A DNA stretch of 64,000 nucleotides from Kriegella aquimaris (lineage in GTDB: Bacteria; Bacteroidota; Bacteroidia; Flavobacteriales; Flavobacteriaceae). Shown in pieces: positions 37,119 to 45,501 of the stretch. The stretch is taken from positions 930,001 through 994,000 of the forward strand of contig NZ_FNGV01000001.1 in assembly GCF_900103215.1 (NCBI RefSeq). Direction: 5' to 3'. The notes under the pieces are model-generated. The model was given only the letters and a program-made list of their open reading frames with translations. It had not been told where the DNA came from and searched no databases. The position numbers and the translations under genes were made by a program. Each line of letters opens with the position of its first letter. Position 1 is the stretch's first letter.

Positions 37119-37955
37119 TTGAAAAGGCTCAAACCAAATAAGGGGTGGCGAAGCACCCTACATGAAATAATATACGGTACTCATACGCCTGCAGGTAAAT
37201 TATTTGATGTTGCGCTGTTAGTACTTATTGTTTTCAGTGTAATAATAGTCATGTTGGAAAGCATACCCCGACTAGATGCAAAATACCATGCCTTCTTTAA
37301 TACAACCGAATGGGTCGTCACTATTCTTTTCTCGATAGAGTACATACTTCGTATTATTTGTATCAACAAACCTAAAAAATATATTTTCAGTTTTTTTGGA
37401 ATAATCGACCTATTATCCACCATACCCAAATACTTGTCCTTTTTTGTTATCAGCGCGCAATTTATTACCGCATTTCGGGCCCTTCGGTTGTTACGTGTTT
37501 TCAGAATTCTAAAATTGGTGCGTTTTGTTGGTGAATCCAATAATTTGGCCAGGGCACTAAGGGCCAGTCGAACCAAAATTTTCGTATTCGTTTTTTTTGT
37601 TCTTATCATTTCGGTTTTGCTAGGTACCATTATGTATTTGGTCGAAGGGCCTGAGCATGGCTTCGCCAGCATTCCCCATAGCGTATACTGGACCATTGTT
37701 ACGCTCACCACGGTTGGTTATGGAGATATTTCACCCGAGACCGCATTAGGCCAATTTTTAGCCACGCTTATCATGATTATCGGGTATGGGGTAATAGCTG
37801 TACCAACAGGTATTGTATCTGCTGAATATACCTCAAAGGCACTGAAAGACAATAGTCTTGGAGAAGGTCAATCTTGTTCAGATTGTGGTGCTGACATTAT
37901 ACGTTCAGACGCACAGTATTGCAGAAAATGCGGGCATAAATTAAGTGACGATTAA
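37119..37955 (+). CDS. Voltage-gated potassium channel with C-terminal zinc ribbon
   Basis: A six-segment ion transport protein of 278 residues. Segments S1-S4 run to about residue 145, with an Arg-rich S4 (FRALRLLRVFRILKLVRFV). The selectivity filter TVGYGD is at 198-203, followed by S6. The tail ends in a four-cysteine ribbon (C253, C256, C268, C271: CSDCG...CRKCG), which may bind zinc in the cytosol. The start is a TTG (MKRLKPNKGW), because no ATG precedes S1. The stop codon overlaps the miaA ATG by one base, so the genes from 35772 to gntK look like one operon. Confidence 0.9.
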   Translation: MKRLKPNKGWRSTLHEIIYGTHTPAGKLFDVALLVLIVFSVIIVMLESIPRLDAKYHAFFNTTEWVVTILFSIEYILRIICINKPKKYIFSFFGIIDLLSTIPKYLSFFVISAQFITAFRALRLLRVFRILKLVRFVGESNNLARALRASRTKIFVFVFFVLIISVLLGTIMYLVEGPEHGFASIPHSVYWTIVTLTTVGYGDISPETALGQFLATLIMIIGYGVIAVPTGIVSAEYTSKALKDNSLGEGQSCSDCGADIIRSDAQYCRKCGHKLSDD

Positions 37956-38878
37956 TGGCTGATAAGCTCTTGATTTGTATCGTAGGTCCCACGGCCATCG
38001 GAAAAACGAGCATGGCGATAGCCTTGGCCAACTACTATGGCACCGAAATCATATCAGCCGATTCGCGCCAATTTTATAAAGAAATAAGTATTGGTACGGC
38101 TGTTCCTACTACAAAAGAATTACAAACCGTCAATCATCACTTTATTCAGCATAAAAGTATTTTTGAAACGTATTCGGTGGGTGATTTTGAGCGGGATGCC
38201 ATGGCGGCGTTAAAAGAGCTTTTTAAGCAAAAGGAAGTCGTTATTATGGTTGGCGGCAGTGGTCTTTATGTCGATGCCGTTACAAAGGGTTTAGATAACT
38301 TCCCCACGGTTTCTCCTAAAATACGTCAAGAGTTAATTGAAAAGTTAGAACACGAAGGCATCGAGAGTCTTCAAAAAATGCTTAAAGACTTAGATCCCGA
38401 CTATAGTACCCGAGTAGATTTAGAGAACCCACATCGGGTGATACGTGCTTTAGAAATCTGTTTGGGCACTGGCAAGCCTTATTCCACTTTTTTAAATCGA
38501 GAAAAGCCAAGCAGGCCTTTTAAAAGTATAACCTTAGGACTTTTTGCCGATAGAGCAGTAATTTACGACCGTATTGAAAAAAGAGTGGATATTATGATGG
38601 AGCAAGGGCTTTTGCGCGAAGCAGAGAAGGTATATGCACATAAAGACCAGAATGCATTGCAAACCATAGGTTACAGGGAACTTTTCAATTATTTGGATGG
38701 ACAATGGGACCTAAATTTTGCCGTATCGGAAATCAAGAAAAATACCAGAAGATTTGCAAAAAGGCAGCTGACCTGGTTTAGAAAAGATGAACAAATGTTG
38801 CGACTTGACCACCAAACTTCTGTTGAAGCCACCGTTGAGGCAATAAATATTAAATTAAAAGAACTAGCTCATGGCTAA
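37955..38878 (+). CDS. miaA: tRNA dimethylallyltransferase
   Basis: MiaA isopentenylates adenosine 37 of tRNAs reading UNN codons. The 307-residue form has the P-loop GPTAIGKTSMAIALA (about 9-23), the ADSRQFYKEISIGTA segment, VGGSGLYVDAV and LENPHRVIRALEI, and the C-terminal TRRFAKRQLTWFRKD. It overlaps the preceding channel gene by one base and the following gntK by eight, so translation is coupled. Confidence 0.97.
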   Translation: MADKLLICIVGPTAIGKTSMAIALANYYGTEIISADSRQFYKEISIGTAVPTTKELQTVNHHFIQHKSIFETYSVGDFERDAMAALKELFKQKEVVIMVGGSGLYVDAVTKGLDNFPTVSPKIRQELIEKLEHEGIESLQKMLKDLDPDYSTRVDLENPHRVIRALEICLGTGKPYSTFLNREKPSRPFKSITLGLFADRAVIYDRIEKRVDIMMEQGLLREAEKVYAHKDQNALQTIGYRELFNYLDGQWDLNFAVSEIKKNTRRFAKRQLTWFRKDEQMLRLDHQTSVEATVEAINIKLKELAHG

Positions 38879-39371
38879 GGCAAAAATTTATTATGTTATG
38901 GGAGTTTCCGGTTCGGGAAAAACCACCATTGGTGAATTACTCGCTAAGAAACTAGCGATTCCGTTCTATGATGGTGATGATTTCCACCCGGAAGAAAATG
39001 TAAAAAAAATGGCCGCCGGGCATCCTTTAAACGACGAAGACCGCAAAAGTTGGCTCTTACGGTTGAATGCCCTGTCGCAGGAAAATAGTGAAAACGGAGC
39101 GGTAATCGTTTGCTCGGCACTAAAGCAATCCTACCGTAATATTCTACAAAAAGGGGTGGAAGACAAAGCAGTATTTCTGTTTTTATCAGGATCTTTTGAA
39201 AAAATTTTAGATAGGATGCAGAAAAGAAAAGGGCATTTTATGCCTCCTGACCTGCTTAAATCACAATTTGAAACCTTGGAAATACCAAATGACTCCCTAT
39301 CGGTATCCATCGACCAGACACCTGAGAATATTTTGGCGGAAATATTACAGAAATTAAAAAATCAACCATAA
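38871..39371 (+). CDS. gntK: Gluconokinase
   Basis: It phosphorylates D-gluconate to 6-phosphogluconate. The 166-residue shikimate-kinase-like fold has the P-loop MGVSGSGKTTIGELLA, the FYDGDDFHPEENVKKMAAGHPLND substrate motif and DRKSWLLRLN, VICSALKQSYRN and a MQKRKGHFMPPDLLKSQ lid. It overlaps miaA by eight bases. No gluconate permease or dehydratase is adjacent. A terminator follows. Confidence 0.95.
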   Translation: MAKAKIYYVMGVSGSGKTTIGELLAKKLAIPFYDGDDFHPEENVKKMAAGHPLNDEDRKSWLLRLNALSQENSENGAVIVCSALKQSYRNILQKGVEDKAVFLFLSGSFEKILDRMQKRKGHFMPPDLLKSQFETLEIPNDSLSVSIDQTPENILAEILQKLKNQP

Positions 39372-39389
39372 GAACATCCGTAAAAAGAA

Positions 39390-39428
39390 AAAGCACCCAT
39401 TTGCATGGATGCTTTGTGTATTTTTTTT
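39390..39428. terminator. Terminator between gntK and the convergent response regulator
   Basis: AAAGCA and TGCTTT close an imperfect stem (39390-39415) with a T run at 39421-39428, five bases after the stem. It probably ends the gntK operon. Confidence 0.65.
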
Positions 39429-39441
39429 ATGCTAGCAGTGT

Positions 39442-40149
39442 TTACTCCTCTTTCACCACTAACCTAAAACCTTCTCCGTGAATGTTTAAGATTTCTACGA
39501 CATCATCACGTTTTAAGTATTTTCTTAATTTGGCAATATAGACATCCATACTACGTGATGTGAAGTAATTATCGTCTCTCCAAATTTTGGTGAGCGCCAA
39601 TTCCCTAGGCATCAAATCATTCTCGTGAAGGGCTAAAAGTCGTAACAACTCATTTTCTTTAGGAGATAATTTTATAGCTTCTTCATCTTTATACTTCAAA
39701 AATCTCAATTTAGAGTTCAAATGGAAATTTCCGATTTTGAATTCGAATTTTTTACTATCCGCCAAAGTGTTCGACGCCTTTCTTTGAAGAATCGCTCTAA
39801 GCTTTACCAATAAAACTTCAGAATCAAACGGTTTGTTCAAGTAGTCATCGGCCCCGGCCTTGTAACCCTTTAGAACATCTTCTTTCATCGTTTTGGCGGT
39901 AAGAAAGACTATGGGCACATTCTCATTTTTTTCACGAATCTCCTTGGCCAGGGTGAATCCATCTTTATAAGGCATCATCACGTCAAGTATACACACGTCG
40001 TAATTATCCTTTTTAAATTTTTCAAATCCTTCCATTCCATTCTTCGCCAAAGTGACGTCAAAATCGTTCATTGACAAATAATCTTTTAAGACAATTCCAA
40101 AGTTCGGATCATCTTCGACTAAAAGTATTTTCTTATTTATTGTTTCCAT
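39442..40149 (-). CDS. OmpR-family response regulator (RprY-like)
   Basis: A 235-residue regulator. The receiver has the acidic pair in LLVEDDPNFG, phosphoacceptor Asp in VCILDVMMPYKDG and Lys in DDYLNKPF. The winged-helix domain (about 135-232) has LSPKENELLRLLALH, SRSMDVYIAKLRKYLK and GEGFRLVV. Partner is the kinase six bases upstream in the same orientation. The pair resembles Bacteroides RprX/RprY by order and type, but that name is not proven. Confidence 0.94.
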   Translation of the reverse strand: METINKKILLVEDDPNFGIVLKDYLSMNDFDVTLAKNGMEGFEKFKKDNYDVCILDVMMPYKDGFTLAKEIREKNENVPIVFLTAKTMKEDVLKGYKAGADDYLNKPFDSEVLLVKLRAILQRKASNTLADSKKFEFKIGNFHLNSKLRFLKYKDEEAIKLSPKENELLRLLALHENDLMPRELALTKIWRDDNYFTSRSMDVYIAKLRKYLKRDDVVEILNIHGEGFRLVVKEE

Positions 40150-40155
40150 ACATTA

Positions 40156-41736
40156 TTAAATTAAAGGTAGTTTTATATAGAAAGTACTTCCTTTACCTCT
40201 TTCACTTTCTGCATACACCTCTCCTTGGTGATCTTCTATTATTTGTTTTACATAAGCCAGACCCAAACCATGTCCTTTTACATTGTGCACATCCCCGGTA
40301 TGTTCGCGATAGAACTTTTCAAATACTTTTTTCAAGACCGCCTTACTCATTCCTGCACCTTGATCCACTATTTTAATTATTATGAAATTCTTCGCAACCT
40401 CGGTGTAAACATCAATCTTCGGAGCGTCAGGTGAATACTTAACCGCGTTGTCCAAGACATTGACAATTACATTGGTAAAATGCATTTCATTGGCCAAAAC
40501 GTCAGTTCTTTCTGCCTTAAAATGGGTTTTTATATAGCCCCCCTTATCTCCAACTATTAATTCGACATGTGCTATAGCATCTTGTATTATGTCGTGTACA
40601 TCTACCCTATCCTTACTTATATCTAGTTGATTTCTTTCCAATTTCGATATGCGCAGTACATTTTCTACTTGGGCATGCATTCGTTTATTTTCATCCCTTA
40701 TCATCTGTAAATACCGCAATATCTTTTCTTGATCCCCTATAATTTTGGGATTCTTTATAGCCTCGACCGCCAAATTTATAGTCGCAATAGGGGTCTTAAA
40801 CTCATGCGTCATATTATTTATAAAATCAGATTTTATCTCTGAAATTTGTTTTTGCTTGATTAGTTGGTGAATAGCCCCGGCATAAGCAACAACAATGATC
40901 AACGTAAACATTAATGACAAAATAGCCATGTTCAAGATTGAACTTATCAAGAAACCTTTCTTCTTAGGAAAGGAGATTAACAGGGAAAAATTAGAATTGC
41001 CCTCACTATCCTTGAACATTGGTGCCCGATAAATCGTGCTTTCTCCAAGCTTAAATTTTCGCGATTTCACCCGGGTCGGAAGACCATTACTGTAAACTCC
41101 GTACTCAAAATCTATATCCAATGACCTGTTTTTGAGCTCACGGTCCAATTGCAACTCGATTTCCTGCTTTGAAACCCTTCTATGAATTGGTTCCTTTTTG
41201 GCGTACTCGCTGAATACATCTTCAAATACGGCCTTTTCAACGGAGGTCAACCCACCAATTTTCTCCAGTTTTTGTACCGCGTCCAACCGATATCCTTTAC
41301 CATCAAGACCAAAATCTTCTTTAAAAATAGTGGTGGTTCGCTTACTTTTGAAATTTTTAATTGTCGTGGTATCGTCTCCGCTACCATTGTCAAAGAACGT
41401 AGATGCTATATTATAGTCTTCCTCTAAAATACCGTGCTCGTATAGCCGGATTTCATTGGAATTCATATCTCTTTCAATAAAAGAAAAGTTCTTAAGGTGA
41501 GCGCCACTGGGGGTTCCTACACTATCTCTAAGTTCAAAGTATCGCTCGGAATAATCCTTTATTTCCCTACTCGTAATTTTTTCGGTAACCTCGTTCAAAA
41601 CTTCGGTAACCGTATTGGAAAACTGATCTTCCTTATCATCTACCGATTGCTTGATCCAGAAAACTTGAACAAAGATGATTCCTATAAGTGAGAGGCTCAT
41701 CAAGATTACCAAAAGAACAAACAACCTCTTATTCAT
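40156..41736 (-). CDS. Sensor histidine kinase of the OmpR-type pair
   Basis: A 526-residue membrane kinase. Membrane segment 1 is at about 5-28 (FVLLVILMSLSLIGIIFVQVF), a periplasmic sensor region of about 240 residues follows, and segment 2 is at about 268-292. The HisKA box is FINNMTHEFKTPIAT, and the ATPase has NVLDNAVKYSPDAPKI, VDQGAGMS and GHGLGLAYVKQI. The signal is unknown. It ends six bases before the response regulator gene. The 73-bp gap to coaE upstream holds the likely promoter but no clear box. Confidence 0.94.
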   Translation of the reverse strand: MNKRLFVLLVILMSLSLIGIIFVQVFWIKQSVDDKEDQFSNTVTEVLNEVTEKITSREIKDYSERYFELRDSVGTPSGAHLKNFSFIERDMNSNEIRLYEHGILEEDYNIASTFFDNGSGDDTTTIKNFKSKRTTTIFKEDFGLDGKGYRLDAVQKLEKIGGLTSVEKAVFEDVFSEYAKKEPIHRRVSKQEIELQLDRELKNRSLDIDFEYGVYSNGLPTRVKSRKFKLGESTIYRAPMFKDSEGNSNFSLLISFPKKKGFLISSILNMAILSLMFTLIIVVAYAGAIHQLIKQKQISEIKSDFINNMTHEFKTPIATINLAVEAIKNPKIIGDQEKILRYLQMIRDENKRMHAQVENVLRISKLERNQLDISKDRVDVHDIIQDAIAHVELIVGDKGGYIKTHFKAERTDVLANEMHFTNVIVNVLDNAVKYSPDAPKIDVYTEVAKNFIIIKIVDQGAGMSKAVLKKVFEKFYREHTGDVHNVKGHGLGLAYVKQIIEDHQGEVYAESERGKGSTFYIKLPLI

Positions 41737-41809
41737 CTTATTGTAAAATTAAAGATTTAACATTTAGCACTTTGTACGTTTAACCAAACCTTAACAAAAA
41801 TGTTAAAAT

Positions 41810-42400
41810 TTAGGATTGTACAGATTGGTTAAGTAACAGATTATGAATGCTTTCAACTTCCCTTTTGGTAGTTTTGAGATCGACGTTCTCAATAACGAAG
41901 TCGGAAAGGTCGATTTTTTTTTGGTCGGACCATTGATTGTCCATGCGCGCCAAAATCTCCTTTTCCGAAGCCCCATCACGCGAAACCACCCGTTCGACCC
42001 TAAGCTTTTGGGGTGCCGTAACCAGAATAATTCTATCGTAGAACTCGTGCCCCTTATTTTCAAAAATAATCGCGGCTTCTTGAATCACATATGGGTAATC
42101 TTGCTTACGCGCCCAAGAAGAAAAATGTTCGCGTACGGCAGGGTGCACAATTTTATTCAACTCTTGCAACAAGCTCTTATTATTAAAAACCGCTCGGGCG
42201 ATAAACTTTTTATCCAGTTCCTTGTCTTTATACGACTGTTCCCCCAACAATCGTATAATTGCTTTCTTTACCTTCTTGGAGGAAGTCATTAATTGCTTGG
42301 CCCATTGATCTGAATTGTACACAGGCACACCGAGCTCTGTAAACATTTTTCCAACAGTGGTCTTACCACTGCCAATACCACCGGTCAATGCTACAATCAT
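41810..42400 (-). CDS. coaE: Dephospho-CoA kinase
   Basis: The last enzyme of CoA synthesis, phosphorylating the ribose of dephospho-CoA. Its 196 residues have the P-loop VALTGGIGSGKTTVGKMF, the YNSDQWAKQL segment and KIVHPAVREHFSSW, and the LID region RVVSRDGASEKEILARMDNQW. The start overlaps the end of the YbbR gene by four bases (ATGA), so it is translated from the GT2-YbbR-coaE operon. Confidence 0.95.
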   Translation of the reverse strand: MIVALTGGIGSGKTTVGKMFTELGVPVYNSDQWAKQLMTSSKKVKKAIIRLLGEQSYKDKELDKKFIARAVFNNKSLLQELNKIVHPAVREHFSSWARKQDYPYVIQEAAIIFENKGHEFYDRIILVTAPQKLRVERVVSRDGASEKEILARMDNQWSDQKKIDLSDFVIENVDLKTTKREVESIHNLLLNQSVQS

Positions 42401-43356
42401 TGTTTCTTCGTCAATATAAATTCGACATTTTTCTCGTTTAGGCGGGCGCTGTGGATATTTTTAGGTTTTTTCGCCAATACGAGTTCAAGCATTTTCAAAT
42501 TGCCATTTTCAACTGTCCCGTAGTCAGCCGTTACTTGAAAATCTGAACTTTGCAATTGTTTTAATTCATCAATTTTGGCTTTGCATACGACCGATACCTT
42601 ATCAGGAAATATCTTGACTTGCATTCCTTTGGGTTCATTGATAACCTTGATCGGTATTTCCAGTATTTTCTCTGAAAATCGCGCTACTGCGCCAGAGACA
42701 AGAACTGTACCTGTTGAAAAAACGGTATTTTTCAATTCTGGGGATTTATAAACTTCTACTGTTCTGGAAAAATCCGATGTCAAGTCCGTAAGGTTTTGTT
42801 TTAGAGTGCTAACATCATTTATAGAATCTATTTCATTTTTCGGCCCCGTAATGGTAATCGAATCTGGCTCAATTTTCAAATCACCATCCAACAGATAATT
42901 CTGGGCAAGATTGATTCTAAGCCTAGGCTTGACTTTTACCTTCTTAGTTTCTGTGCTATAAAAATTAAATGACAGGGTATCTTTATCCATTTCAAGTAAA
43001 GACATAGAGCCTGGCAGTTGACTTTCTATCTGCTTTCTAAAAACCGTATGGGGTATATAAAAATTTGAACCTTCCTTCTCCACAGTAGACAAATCGATAA
43101 GTATCTTTTTATTCTTTAGATTAAAACCCAAAAACTGAAACCCGACCGCCTTTAATTTCACATTAACGTTTGCCTTCGAGATATCTGCCAAGAGCAGACT
43201 ATCCGGTGCATTAATATATTCAAGGTCGAAGGTTGCATAATTGACGTACGACTCTGAAAGGTTATTAATGAACCATATCATGCTCGAGCAAAGCAGAAAA
43301 ACAAGAAAGACCTTGACCTTTCGCTTTTTCAGGATATTTTTGATTTTTTTAATCAC
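42397..43356 (-). CDS. YbbR-domain membrane protein
   Basis: A 319-residue protein with one N-terminal membrane segment (about 14-35, VFLVFLLCSSMIWFI), then YbbR-like repeats of beta structure (e.g. KPRLRINLAQNYLLDGDL, VEVYKSPELKNTVF, FPDKVSVVCKAKIDE). In Firmicutes YbbR proteins (CdaR) regulate a diadenylate cyclase. No cyclase is seen here. It overlaps coaE and the glycosyltransferase by four bases each, typical of a conserved flavobacterial operon. Confidence 0.88.
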   Translation of the reverse strand: MIKKIKNILKKRKVKVFLVFLLCSSMIWFINNLSESYVNYATFDLEYINAPDSLLLADISKANVNVKLKAVGFQFLGFNLKNKKILIDLSTVEKEGSNFYIPHTVFRKQIESQLPGSMSLLEMDKDTLSFNFYSTETKKVKVKPRLRINLAQNYLLDGDLKIEPDSITITGPKNEIDSINDVSTLKQNLTDLTSDFSRTVEVYKSPELKNTVFSTGTVLVSGAVARFSEKILEIPIKVINEPKGMQVKIFPDKVSVVCKAKIDELKQLQSSDFQVTADYGTVENGNLKMLELVLAKKPKNIHSARLNEKNVEFILTKKQ

Positions 43357-44369
43357 GTTGCTGCTTTTTGCTCAAAGAATAATTTCGGAAACAACTCTTG
43401 CGGTTCCTTATCGGTAAAATTAATGTAAAGCGTCGATTTTAAAAAACCGTAACCATATCCTACAAATTGAATTATTGCCGCAATTACTGATAAATATGCC
43501 ACCGAAATATTTTTGTTCTTAAGTAGGGAATCTACAAAAAGTAAAACAAAATAAACAGCGTATAACCAAAGTGGTAATGTCAGACCAAAAATAAAAAGTA
43601 GCACTGCGACCAAAAACCCTAAACAGAAAAAAGTAGGAAACCAGTACGTTATTTTTACTGTAGAAGGGTGCCACTTATTTAGAATAGGCCTTACCATACC
43701 AAATTTATTGACTTGTATATAAAACTTCCTCCAATCGATCCTGCGTTTGTGAAACACAAAAGCTTTTGATATCAATTTAGTCTCGTAGCCTTTTTCCCAA
43801 ATACGGAAGGTCAGATCGGGATCTTCTCCGGGATGAATATTTCCGTAACCACCGACGTTTTCAAAAGCTTCTTTTGAAATTCCCATATTGAAACTACGCG
43901 GCTGAAACTTGCCCACGGCTGTTTTGTTACCCCGAATGCCTCCGGTTGTCAAAAGTGATGTCATGGCGTAGTTAATGGCCTTTTGTACCGTACTGAACAA
44001 TTCATGGGCGGCATCGGGTCCACCGTAGCAATGCACAAAATTCTCTTCGAGTGATTTTTCAGCTTCCACCAGATATTGGGGCGGTAACACACAATCGGAA
44101 TCTAAAACAATAAAATAGTTGCCCTTCGCTTTCTTCATGCCATAGTTTCTTGAATCACCAGGGCCAGAATTCGGCTTTTTGTAATATGAAATCATCAATT
44201 TGCCGGAATACGCTTCGACAACGGATTCAGAACTTTGAGTAGAGCCATCTTCTACAATAACAATTTCAAAGGACTTCTGATAGCTTTGTTTAGAAAGGCT
44301 CTCCAACAATTCCCTAATTTCATCAGGTCTATTGAAAACTGGTATTATAAAAGAAAACGATAACTCCAT
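43353..44369 (-). CDS. Glycosyltransferase family 2 membrane protein
   Basis: The first 230 residues are a GT-A fold (FSFIIPVFNRPDEIRELLESL, ISYYKKPNSGPGDSRNYG, FIVLDSDCVLPPQYL with the DSD metal motif, GGYGNIHPGEDPDLTFRIW). The C-terminal 110 residues hold three to four hydrophobic segments. The donor and acceptor are unknown; envelope glycan or glycolipid assembly is likely. It is the first gene of the GT2-YbbR-coaE operon. Confidence 0.9.
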   Translation of the reverse strand: MELSFSFIIPVFNRPDEIRELLESLSKQSYQKSFEIVIVEDGSTQSSESVVEAYSGKLMISYYKKPNSGPGDSRNYGMKKAKGNYFIVLDSDCVLPPQYLVEAEKSLEENFVHCYGGPDAAHELFSTVQKAINYAMTSLLTTGGIRGNKTAVGKFQPRSFNMGISKEAFENVGGYGNIHPGEDPDLTFRIWEKGYETKLISKAFVFHKRRIDWRKFYIQVNKFGMVRPILNKWHPSTVKITYWFPTFFCLGFLVAVLLFIFGLTLPLWLYAVYFVLLFVDSLLKNKNISVAYLSVIAAIIQFVGYGYGFLKSTLYINFTDKEPQELFPKLFFEQKAAT

Positions 44370-44388
44370 TGCTTAAAGTACAATATAA

Positions 44389-44412
44389 AAGCCACCCCTT
44401 CGGGATGGCTTA
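44389..44412 (-). terminator. fabI terminator
   Basis: AAGCCA-C-CCC, a TTC loop, then GGG-A-TGGCTT forms a stem of nine pairs with one mismatch; the minus-strand product continues into TTTTATATT. It lies just after the fabI stop. Confidence 0.75.
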
Positions 44413-44432
44413 TGATAAAAATCGAAATCTTC

Positions 44433-45245
44433 TTACTTTGAAAACTCTTCGATAACCTCTTGACTAACGCCTGTATTTGAAAAACCACCATCGTGAAAAA
44501 GATTCTGCATGGTTACTTTTTTCGTAAGGTCAGAAAATAAGGTTACGGTATAATCGGCACAATCATCGGCAGTAGCATTTCCTAATGGGGACATCTTATC
44601 TGCATAATTGATGAAGCCATTGAAACCTTTGATACCCTGACCAGCAGTAGTGGCCGTTGGTGATTGTGAAATCGTATTAACACGTACCATTTTGTTCTTC
44701 CCAAAGAAATATCCAAAACTACGGGCGACAGACTCTAAATAAGCCTTGTTATCGGCCATATCATTATAATCGGGAAAACTACGCTGCGCGGCGATATAGG
44801 TCAACGCAACAATACTTCCCCATTCAGCCATGGCATCTGCTTTATACAAGCTCTGCATCACCTTATGAAAAGATAACGCCGAAACATCCCAGCCCTTGGC
44901 TGTAAAATCATAATTCTCATCCATATAAGACCGTCCTTTGCGCACATTTACCGACATTCCGATGGAATGGAGTACAAAATCTAATTTCCCTCCAAGTATT
45001 TCAGTGCTTTTCGCTACCAAATTGGCCAAATCTTCCTCACTGGTTGCATCAGCAGGAATTATTTCAGAACCTGTCTTTTCCGCCAAGGCTTTTATTTGTC
45101 CCATACGCATAGCAATCGGTGCATTCGTCAAGACGAAGGTTCCCCCTTCTTCATGGACACGTTCAGCGGTTTTCCATGCAATGGAATTGGCATCAAGTGC
45201 CCCAAAAATAATTCCTCTTTTTCCTTTCAGTAAGTTATATGCCAT
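44433..45245 (-). CDS. fabI: Enoyl-[acyl-carrier-protein] reductase (NADH)
   Basis: The final reductase of fatty-acid elongation. The 270-residue SDR variant has the FabI-type GIIFGALDANSIAWKTAERV cofactor site, VLHSIGMS, the catalytic YNDMADNK (Tyr and Lys seven apart, as in FabI), and RVNTISQSPTATTAGQGIKGF. It is monocistronic, with the terminator at 44389. The 256-bp gap upstream holds the SusCD terminator. Confidence 0.96.
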   Translation of the reverse strand: MAYNLLKGKRGIIFGALDANSIAWKTAERVHEEGGTFVLTNAPIAMRMGQIKALAEKTGSEIIPADATSEEDLANLVAKSTEILGGKLDFVLHSIGMSVNVRKGRSYMDENYDFTAKGWDVSALSFHKVMQSLYKADAMAEWGSIVALTYIAAQRSFPDYNDMADNKAYLESVARSFGYFFGKNKMVRVNTISQSPTATTAGQGIKGFNGFINYADKMSPLGNATADDCADYTVTLFSDLTKKVTMQNLFHDGGFSNTGVSQEVIEEFSK

Positions 45246-45371
45246 ATTATTCGGTTTCTTTATTACGAATTAAATAAAATCAAAGATATTAAAATGAAAG
45301 CAAAACCATCATCTAAAAAACAATGTTCAATTTTTAATTCATATTCCGGCTTCCATATCCGCTAAAATGAA

Positions 45372-45398
45372 GTTGGGAGCATCAAAGATGCTCCCAAC
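45372..45398 (-). terminator. Strong hairpin after susD
   Basis: A perfect 12-bp stem GTTGGGAGCATC / GATGCTCCCAAC with a 3-base loop sits 100 bp after the susD stop and is followed on the minus strand by TTCATTTT. It most likely terminates the susCD transcript. Confidence 0.8.
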
Positions 45399-45501
45399 GA
45401 CCAATACCATATTATAAAGAATTTTCAATCTAAGATTCAAACCAGAAACCTCATATTCTTTCTTTATTATTTAATTACAACCGATTTAAAACATGCTCGA
45501 A

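Noticed and set aside
41843-42292. 149-codon frame opposite coaE
   Set aside because: coaE is complete with all motifs; the opposite frame has no recognisable domain.
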